Shown here in pieces: positions 56,904-64,000 of a stretch of DNA of 64,000 nucleotides (its first letter is position 1; every line of letters begins with the position of its first letter). The notes beneath the pieces were generated by a model. The model had not been told where the DNA came from. It saw nothing but the letters and a program-made list of their open reading frames with translations, and made no database searches. A program made the position numbers and the translations under genes. Origin of the DNA: Amoebophrya sp. A120 (lineage: Eukaryota > Sar > Dinophyceae > Syndiniales > Amoebophryaceae); assembly GCA_905178155.1 (NCBI GenBank), contig CAJINV010000010.1, positions 2,596,466 to 2,660,465 on the forward strand, read 5' to 3'.

Positions 56904-58424
56904 ATGACGGGGAACAAAAGTCTGAAACGCAGTTTACTGAAGAAACAGGCCTTATGCATTGCAAATATCGAAGATCTTTGTGTGGGTCTGGAACTGGCAT
57001 TCTTGTCATGCAAGAAGTTTTCAAGGACAGCAAGTGCAGCAAGATCTGCGCCGCTTGAATACATACAAGTCGCCAGCTTTTATTTTGTCCTCCGGCTGTG
57101 AATAACAATACACTCACACGCAGTGAAGTCTCATTCGTTTTGATGATTTCGCGGATGAATGATCCACAAGAAGCCGCGCACATGAAAAATAACTTCCGAT
57201 GCTGTAATGTAAAGATCAAATTCTGCACAATGACTAGCGGCTTGAAGAATACCCTTTGATGGTGCGAGCCTCCGCAACACAAATGTCCAGGCGTCCACAG
57301 AGAATGAGTAAAAATATTTGCGATGCATAGTCCTCCAATGTAAGCATGGGGCGGAGCGGGCGGCAACGTGAACAACGCAAAAAGTCGAAAATAGCGGGAA
57401 ACAGCACGCTAAACAAGGCGGATTTTCTCCGCGAGACGGCGGCCTATAAGCAGGCGCAGACTTACACCCCGCAAAGTCCCGAGTCCATGGACCGCTTCTC
57501 GGACCAGTTTTTGCTGGGTCCCGAGGGCCAGGCGAGCCCCCCAGCGGGTCCGACGATACTTATCCTGAGTAAAAACGTACCCACACCAGAGTCAAGATGG
57601 GGATTTTGCAACACAAACCTAGGAGTTTTGGGACTCACGCATGACAAGTTTCTGTTTGTAAGGTAGTGCAAGTTAGTAAGGGAAGCCGCATCACAAATCG
57701 ACCTGCTGATCCTGTTCACAGCATCACAAATTCCAAAACACGATTGGAAATGGGTCTCATCGGGATGCGCATTACAAATGTCTTTGTCATTGCAAATCTG
57801 CATTACAACTCTGGGGTGGGTACGTTTTTACTCAGGATAATACTGGAGGGAGATTCATCTTCGGCGTCGTTTTCATCTTCTATATCCGAGTCGGAGAATA
57901 GTTTTTCGTCCTCTCCTCGCAGTAAATCGTCCGGTGGTTTCTCTGCCCCGGCAGATGAACTACTACCAGGCGAGAATTACACCAAGAACCGCAGGAGGGA
58001 CAGTCGCTCCTCTAATCATATTGAATCTGCACCACGAGGACCTCCTGGTGAAGATAGCGATGTTGGCGATCACGACGTGGTCGCGGCTCAACTAGAACAG
58101 GGGAAGTCCTCCTCCCGCCCGGAGATGACCGCGCAAAACGGAGATATTAGTAGAAGAAGGAGCAGCAAGAACAGAACACATAGTAGTCGTATTTCTTCTC
58201 GTGCGGAACCGGAGCAGGAGAATGGTCATGCTGCTATAGAAGCAGCGCGTTCAGATGAAGGACCACAAGAGGAGCCACCTGCTTCTTCGGGTAGTAGTTC
58301 CGATGTAGAAAGTTCATCTTCCAGCGAGGATGAAATACGAGCCAATAGTAAAAATACCTCTGAGTCCGAAGAGGAAGATGAAGAAGATCCGAAAGACAAC
58401 ACCTTCCTTCTCAGACGACGCTAG
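56904..58424 (+). CDS. Acidic, serine/arginine-rich disordered protein, copy 1
   Basis: Exons 56904-56952, 57335-57560 and 57845-58424 give 284 residues. The N-terminus is strongly basic (KRSLLKKQA, RQREQRKKSK), the middle serine-rich with RRRSS-type stretches, and the C-terminus acidic (SESEEEDEEDPKD) ending in LLRRR. No folded domain is visible. The composition suggests a nuclear or RNA-associated protein, as inference. The second half is repeated at 60975-61529, and an internal segment at 58615-59063 and 59725-60163. Confidence 0.65.
56953..57329 (+). mobile_element. Introner-like element, CTGGGTCTGG family, phase 1
   Basis: 377 bp, TATGCATTGCAAATATCG...ATATTTGCGATGCATA, flanks GGCCT/GTCCT (4 of 5). 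Removal extends the downstream frame to an ATG at 56904. Confidence 0.7.
57561..57839 (+). mobile_element. Introner-like element, CTGAGTAAAAACG family, phase 2 (occupied site)
   Basis: 279 bp, TATCCTGAGTAAAAACGTAC...GTACGTTTTTACTCAGGATA, perfect flanking ATACT. The same site in the copy at 58675-58685 is empty (one GTACT, no element). By eye identical to 59784-60062. Confidence 0.9.
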
Positions 58425-58706
58425 GAGTGCACAAGTTCTTCGTGGTCTGATACTAGGTACTTTCGGATACACTTCTTGCGAGGTGATCCAATTCCAATTC
58501 CATGTAGTACATCCATCTTTATTACCTTTTAGACATAGTTTTATCCTCAGAAGAATACTAATAATTTGAAGTTTTTTGGACCGCTACAAATCAATGAAAA
58601 TTTTGTAGCTCATCCGATCTTCGGACCAGTTTTTGCTGGGTCCCGAGGGCCAGGCGAGCCCCCCAGCGGGTCCGACGGTACTGGAGGGATATTCATCTTC
58701 GGCGTC

Positions 58707-58986
58707 TATCCTGTGTAAAAACGTACCCACACCAGAGTTGTCATGCAAATCTGCATGCTTAAAATGTTTGTCATGCGGAGCCCCATGAGAAGCATTTTCT
58801 AATGGTGTTTTGAAATTTGTCATGCTTCAATCAGCATGAGAGACTAGATCTGTAATGCTGCTGAACTTGCTCAAACAGCATTACACTACGCGTCCAAATT
58901 TGTCATGCGAAACAAGCAAAGTTGGCCGATTTGTCTAGCAGATTTTCCATCTTGACTCTGGTATGGGTACGTTTTTACACAGGATA
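58707..58986 (-). mobile_element. Element of the CTGAGTAAAAACG family, reverse orientation
   Basis: 280 bp, TATCCTGTGTAAAAACGTAC...GTACGTTTTTACACAGGATA, perfect flanking GCGTC. The interior is reversed relative to 57561-57839. The matching site in the other copies (57871, about 60090) is empty. Confidence 0.85.
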
Positions 58987-59063
58987 GCGTCGTTTTCATC
59001 GTCTATATCCGAGTCGGAGAATAGTTCGTCGTCCCCTCCTCGCAGTAAATCGTCCGGTGGTTC

Positions 59064-59685
59064 TATGACGTCCTCAGGTTGTAAATCTGAAATTTTTCCA
59101 AAAAAAAAACTAGCTACTTAGCTAGGTGAGATTTTATCTATCAAAACTAGCTAGCTTAGGAGGAGTGGGCTCGTGGTCTCCAGCTGCGTCTCGGAACGGT
59201 CTCGACGCCAAGCTACCGCGCCCGTCCTTGTCCTCCACATCGGCTCTTGCACGACCTACGGCGAGGGAGGTGAGCACGCACGGAAAGATTTCGTCCTCAG
59301 AATGTACACGCCCCCCGAGGGCCCCCCCCAAGACGACCCCTTTTGGCGTGCCGGGCGACCCCCGTCTGTCCTGGCTCTCCAGAAATCCGTGGCGGCAAAA
59401 GGGGCACCTGTATGCAGTGGACACACTGCAGACCTTAGGGAAACAGACGTATGTCCTCAAGGCGTTGGCAGATAAAATAACCCCGGCGGCGACCAGAACA
59501 AGGAAAAAAAAAACGATGAAGAGCGAAAGGAAGACCTGTAGAAATGCAGCGCTGAGCCGGTGCGCGACGATACCGAAGACGAGGAACAACCGATCTAGCT
59601 ACTGCCCCAAAGGATAGCTTACGCATCAAAATTAGCTAGTTTTTTTTTTGGATTTTTTTCAAATTTACAATCTGAGGACCTCATA
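59064..59685. mobile_element. 622-bp element with GC-rich cargo
   Basis: Ends TATGACGTCCTCAGGTTGTAA / TTACAATCTGAGGACCTCATA, with arms of about 50 bp including A-rich and CTAGCTA tracts, and a perfect flanking GGTTC. The interior is GC-rich with frames on both strands: 59134-59589 minus starts with a hydrophobic run (VFLSLFIVFFFLVLVAAGVI), and plus frames read DFVLRMYTPPEGPPQDD or LYAVDTLQTLGKQTYVLKAL. No transposase recognised. The paralogous site (57940) is empty. Confidence 0.8.
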
Positions 59686-59783
59686 GGTTCCTCTCCTGCC
59701 CCGGCAGATCAAATACAATCTGAGGACCAGTTTTTGCTGGGTCCCGAGGGCCAGGCGAGCCCCCCAGCGGGTCCGACGATACT

Positions 59784-60062
59784 TATCCTGAGTAAAAACG
59801 TACCCACACCAGAGTCAAGATGGGGATTTTGCAACACAAACCTAGGAGTTTTGGGACTCACGCATGACAAGTTTCTGTTTGTAAGGTAGTGCAAGTTAGT
59901 AAGGGAAGCCGCATCACAAATCGACCTGCTGATCCTGTTCACAGCATCACAAATTCCAAAACACGATTGGAAATGGGTCTCATCGGGATGCGCATTACAA
60001 ATGTCTTTGTCATTGCAAATCTGCATTACAACTCTGGGGTGGGTACGTTTTTACTCAGGATA
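59784..60062 (+). mobile_element. Introner-like element, CTGAGTAAAAACG family, duplicated with its host
   Basis: 279 bp, same site, same flanking ATACT and by eye the same sequence as 57561-57839, including some 55 bp of upstream and 90 bp of downstream host sequence. It was copied by segmental duplication, not by a new insertion. Confidence 0.85.
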
Positions 60063-60163
60063 ATACTGGAGGGAGATTCATCTTCGGCGTCGTTTTCATC
60101 TTCTATATCCGAGTCGGAGAATAGTTTTTCGTCCTTTCCTCGCAGGAAATCGTCCGGTGGTTT

Positions 60164-60974
60164 TATCACATGAGAAACATCCTCAGCTGCATTTTTCCTC
60201 ATAGGGCAAAAAAAATAAATTCACGCATATTTGTAGGTCAGAACTCAAGGCGTGCAGCATCGCCCAAGCGGAAAGCAATTCACGGCAAGTTCGGAAATTA
60301 TGCACCTGCTGTTTATTTGTGAGTGATGGGATTGCTTTGAAAAAGAGGACTCATCGCGACGGTATGGCGCTGAAAAGCATGGCCAAGAAGTGCCTCAGTT
60401 GGCCAAAATTGTGACTGGGACCGTCGAGGCTGTAATGCGGAGAAGGCAAAAAAGATGCTTTTTTTGCAAAAAAAAGCTGTTTTTTTGATCAAAATCCTTG
60501 GGATTTTGACGTCCGAAACCTTGCTATGAGTACTCATTTTTTTTTGCTATGAGTACAAATAACTTCCCCGACGGAGTTCTGGATCAGAACTCTCTCACAA
60601 AGCAGCTCATTTTGATGCTATAGGTCATAGCTTTTCCTAGGGTCAGGAAGGAGAGTGAGTACAAATACGGTAGCAGTGGGAGAGGCTTTTTTTGCATTCA
60701 ATTCCCGATGCTATGGTGGCCCCACAGGGTCACTTTTTTGCTCAAACGCGACGGCGTGCTGTTTTTCTTTTTGCACTGCCGCCGTGATTGGCTTCAATTG
60801 GTCTGCTTTTCGTATCCCAAACACCATCGCAATGCAGCCTGATAGATGGAGGCTGTACCCTATCCCGGAGAACCTGCTGAAAGAAGGGTGGGCCCGGTTC
60901 TGATACATAAAAACCTGCGCAATTTTTTTGGCGCTATGAGGAAAAATACGGCTGAGGACTTTTCTAGTTTGATA
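60164..60974. mobile_element. 811-bp element with inverted ends
   Basis: Left end TATCACATGAGAAACATCC with CATTTTTCCTCATAG, matched by the right end CTATGAGGAAAAATACGG...AGTTTGATA (arms of about 50 bp). Flanks GGTTT/GCCTC match poorly. Removal with 5 nt keeps the host frame (GGF to APADEL). The interior has a frame at 60655-60903 with no recognised domain and two GCTATGAGTAC motifs. Confidence 0.65.
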
Positions 60975-61529
60975 GCCTCTGCCCCGGCAGATGAACTACC
61001 ACCAGGCGAGAATAGTTTTCCTCGCAGGAAATCGTCCGGTGGTTTTATCTCTGCCCCGGCAGATGAACTACTACCAGGCGAGAATCATACCAAGAATCGC
61101 AGGAGCAGGGAGAATAACTCCTCTAATCATATTGAATCTGCACGAGCACCTCCTGGAGAAGATAGCGATGTTGGCAATCACGACGTGGTGGCCCAAAAAC
61201 AGGAAAAGTCCTCCCGCCCGGACGAGACCGCGCATGGAGATATTAGTAGAAGAAGGAGCAGCAATAACAGAATACATAGTAGTCGTATTTCTTCATCTTC
61301 TCGTCCGGAGCAGGAGCATGTTCATGCTACAACAGAACCAGCGCGTTCAGATGAAAGACCACAAGAGGAGCCTGCTTCTTCGGGTAGTAGTTCCGATGTA
61401 GAAAGTTCTACATCTACTTCAAGCGAGAATGAAATACGAGCCAATAGTAAAAATACCTCCGAGTCCGAGTCCGAAGAGGATGACGAAGAAGATCCGAAAG
61501 ACAACACCTTCCTACTCAGACGACGGTAG

Positions 61530-63358
61530 GAGTAGAGAAATTCTTCGTGATCTGATACTAGGTAATTATTTTTCGGATTTATACACATGCGAGGTGATGG
61601 ATCCAATTCCAATTCCTTGTAGTACATGCATCTTTACCTTTTAGACATAATTTTATCCTCAGAAGAATACTAATACTTTGAAGTTTTTCTTTTTTGGATC
61701 GCTACATATGAAAATTTTGTAGCTTATTCGATCTTCTTACGCGACCTCTTCGGTTGAGAAGCAAACCGAAGGTGTTCGTATTATTATTCATCTGAGCAGT
61801 AAGAACCCACATAATTTTAGAAATATTTCACCCATTATCCGACCCCAGTTATTAGTTCTAAAACGCAAGCCCCTATAATTTTTCCTATCGAGATAAAATC
61901 CAGGTTCATCGAGAAGTCACGCGTCTTTCTTTGCACAAGTACGTACTTGCTAAAGACTGATGAGTGACACTTTGAACATATGGATTTTTTTGTGTCGCAG
62001 TGATGAAGAAAACGGACCCGCTTGATGTCTTCGCGTTAGAATCTTCGACTTGATGTACTTACTATCAGTGGCTGTTTCGTGATTTTTGTTTTTTACGATA
62101 ATGGTCGTTTCTGTCTACTGGTCGTTTATGATTCCCGTGCGATTTTTTTGAAAGTGGGACCAACATCTTCAGACTGCCGACTCTGAGGTGGACCGACCCC
62201 CAGTTGTGTTTTTATTTTTTTTTAGGAACCGAGCAGGAACAGGAAGGCAGACCGAGTCGCACAGTGTTATGCTAATGTAAGCAATCCTAAAAATCTGTGC
62301 TGTGGTGTCTTTTTCCTTTTCTCCAGAACTACATGAAACGCAATCGGACCCAACATTTTTGACATCCCCTTTTTTTTTGCTGAATTTGAATTCCATTCCA
62401 ATTGCTGTACAATTTAGATTTTCACGCTTTCGATTCGTATCTGCTTTATCAATTACCGCCTGCCTCTCGCATCCAACTTGCTTTCTGCGTTGTCAAGCGG
62501 GGGGGGCAACTTCTTCCCGGGCGTCGTGATCGTGTTCGTCACCCGTGAAGGAACGCAGTCACAAAGGTCTCATCGTGCTCCTTTTGGTTTCACCGGCCAA
62601 AAATTTTTCACCGAATGAATAAAGATGAAGAAGCATTTTCTTCGTGTCGTGGTTCTCACTAAGCCCGGCGTAGTTCTTCTTCTTGCACAAGACACACAGT
62701 TGTAACAGTTGCAATGCAATAAATTTCGTCATGCGCAGCTGTTGAGGCGATAAATGAAGTGATTTATTTTCGCGTCGTTTGTCCTCGTGGCTTTGGTTTA
62801 TTTTCGTCCGGTTGATGATCGTTCAAGGTTCAAAGAGCTCCTTGTTTCTCTCATCGTGCGTCCTTTTCTTCGTGTAAATCCTCCCTTGTGCAGGCTAACA
62901 AAGTGAATTTTTCAACTATCGTGTCGTTCTCACTGAACAAAAGCAACCACTAAGTGCATCGTCATGCCTACTTTGGACACTTCTATTCCAGACACTATCA
63001 GTAAAGGCACAGGCTTTGATTATCTGACGAAGTCGTTGCCCCGTGAAAAATTCAATTCGAGGAAGGTGTAGTTGTATTAGGAGCCCCTTCTTCGTCTGCA
63101 CGGGAAACTGCACGTAAAGAAAAACGCAGCTGATGGCTAAATTACTCCCCTGTATTTGTACCACTACAAAAACCGCCTCTTCGAGTAAGTACTTGATAGT
63201 TATTTCTCAGGTACAACTAGTGCTTCGTAGTTGTCTTCTAGTATGAGTAAGAAGATGAAAAATAATTCAGACCCAGACGGGGGCCGTAGAGATATTGAAA
63301 AAGTCAAACCACCTAAGTAGCGGAACACGCTTAAAAACAAACAAAGCACTCGACGAAA
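61530..63358. other. intergenic spacer
   Basis: The first 200 bp match the 3' flank of the gene at 56904-58424. The rest has AT-rich runs and no recognised gene or element. Confidence 0.45.
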
Positions 63359-64000
63359 ATGGGCAACGACAATTCCACGCCGGAGCAGACGGAGGAGGCG
63401 ACAACCCAGGCGCCCCCCACGGATCCGTGGGGGATTTTGAAGTCGAAGCTGTGCCTGAACCTAGCGGACATTCAGTTCGTGCACACGCCGCTATCCAAGG
63501 CCCACAGCCCGGACGTGCCGCCCTTCTTCAAGATTTTGAAGTGTACCTGCCCCTACCTGGCGCTGCAGCCGCCGGCGACGTGGCGACCCCGCCAGTCCGG
63601 CTTCGATCCGGAGCCCACGGTATCAATTGCATAAATTATGTCATTTGGGTTTGGAAGTTGTAGAGTGGAACTTGTGATGCTGACTTTGGATCCTTCTACG
63701 AAAAATTGTGTTGCGTCAGCACAAAGAGAAGTAGTAGTCCAGTTTTTGCTACAAAAAGAGTTTTTTTTTTCTGATGCGGTATGGGCATCAGGTTCAGGAT
63801 CAGGAAGTGATAACAAAATCTGTGATGCTAGTCATCACAGACATCATGGGTCAACATGCAAGACATGCATGACAAGTCTTGCAATCATCTTCCAGACTTC
63901 GGACCACCCAGATGACAACATATTTGCCGTTGATACGCGGATTGTCTGCGCGTGTGCGCCGAGAAGTTTTGCACGCAGTACGGCGCCGGCAACATGTGTA
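63359..64000 (+). CDS. Cysteine-rich membrane protein family, array member 4 (5' part)
   Basis: Starts MGNDNSTPEQTEEATTQ, like MGTTGSQPTPEQ in array member 2. Exons 63359-63620 and 63941 onward, running off the right edge. The stretch PPFFKILKCTCPYL matches the position of the CKC/CRC signature in the paralogues, followed after the element by CLRVCAEKFCTQYG. The stalk, span and tail would lie beyond the window. Confidence 0.6.
63621..63935 (+). mobile_element. Introner-like element, CTGGGTCTGG family, phase 1
   Basis: 315 bp, TATCAATTGC...ATTTGGGTTTGGAAG at the left and ATATTTGCCGTTGATA at the right. Flanks CACGG/CGCGG (4 of 5). Confidence 0.75.

Larger units (their letters stand above)
58615..61529 (+). 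pseudogene. Acidic/serine-rich gene, rearranged copies lacking a start codon
   Basis: Two partial copies of the middle of the upstream gene (58615-59063 and 59706-60163) and one copy of its 3' half (60975-61529). If the four elements at 58707, 59064, 59784 and 60164 are removed, all three fuse into one open frame ending at 61529. No in-frame ATG was found: a TAG lies just upstream in sequence matching the 3' flank of copy 1, so the copy looks like a 5'-truncated tandem duplication. It might still be expressed from another exon. The first bases are joined to 3'-flank sequence through a short shared CTTC-like stretch. Confidence 0.6.

Noticed and set aside
10903-58986. Repeated decamers at regular spacing as a CRISPR array
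   Set aside because: The repeats are short, degenerate, in both orientations and confined to transposon-like elements in a eukaryotic genome.
5540-63660. Peptides such as KMSGSGR, QKCLGLE and CKNVWVWK recurring at the ends of many open frames
   Set aside because: They are translations of the CTGGGTCTGG arm of the elements in different frames, not a protein domain.
34027-63935. LTR retrotransposon or reverse transcriptase explanation for the repeats
   Set aside because: No long direct terminal repeats and no reverse transcriptase motif (such as YxDD in context) in the frames; inverted ends and 5-bp duplications fit DNA transposition.
1-64000. Dinoflagellate spliced-leader sequence, tRNA or rRNA genes
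   Set aside because: I looked for a spliced-leader-like CCATTTTGG core and tRNA-like TTCGA loops with flanking stems and saw none convincing; a covariance-model scan would be decisive.

Overview
The window looks like nuclear DNA of a protist whose genes are packed with introner-type mobile introns. The best match I know is a marine alveolate such as the parasitic dinoflagellate Amoebophrya (Syndiniales), where inverted-repeat, direct-repeat-flanked, non-canonically spliced introners are described. Polarella-type dinoflagellates or another introner-rich alga are alternatives. This is inferred from architecture: no rRNA, spliced leader or marker gene is visible. There are no operons, Shine-Dalgarno sites or CRISPR arrays.

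The dominant signal is about 50 short elements, mostly 143-442 bp. They start TATC or TATG, end GATA or CATA, carry terminal inverted repeats, and are flanked by direct repeats of 5 bp (28 perfect, 18 matching at 4 of 5 by my reading). Removing an element plus one copy of the direct repeat restores the reading frame in nearly every case, in all three intron phases. Every long coding region that looked like scattered open frames becomes a continuous gene this way.

Layout, all + strand unless stated: 3-155 tail of a gene; 748-2898 a protein with an N-terminal hydrophobic segment; 4409-8158 a leucine-rich-repeat protein; 9612-13247 a T4 Rnl1-like RNA ligase interrupted by five elements; 15292-19995 a 1,298-residue protein with only GT-AG introns and weak hAT-transposase resemblance; 21607-27456 a ten-exon gene of unknown function with GT-AG introns, one of which hosts an antisense tyrosine recombinase (23696-24454, minus). 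The stretch 27.5-33.8 kb is poor in genes. From 33.8 to 64 kb lies an array of cysteine-rich single-pass membrane protein genes (about 34.7-39.5, 43.1-48.1, 49.9-56.6, 63.4 kb to the edge), each broken by many elements at different places, and a locally duplicated acidic/serine-arginine-rich gene (56.9-58.4 kb and 58.6-61.5 kb).

The duplicated gene supplies the cleanest evidence for mobility: copies side by side show occupied and empty sites for the same elements. Two larger elements (622 and 811 bp) in the second copy have the same kind of ends, and removing them also keeps the frame. All splice models come from reading frames, repeats and splice-site consensus by eye. No transcript data or database search was available.
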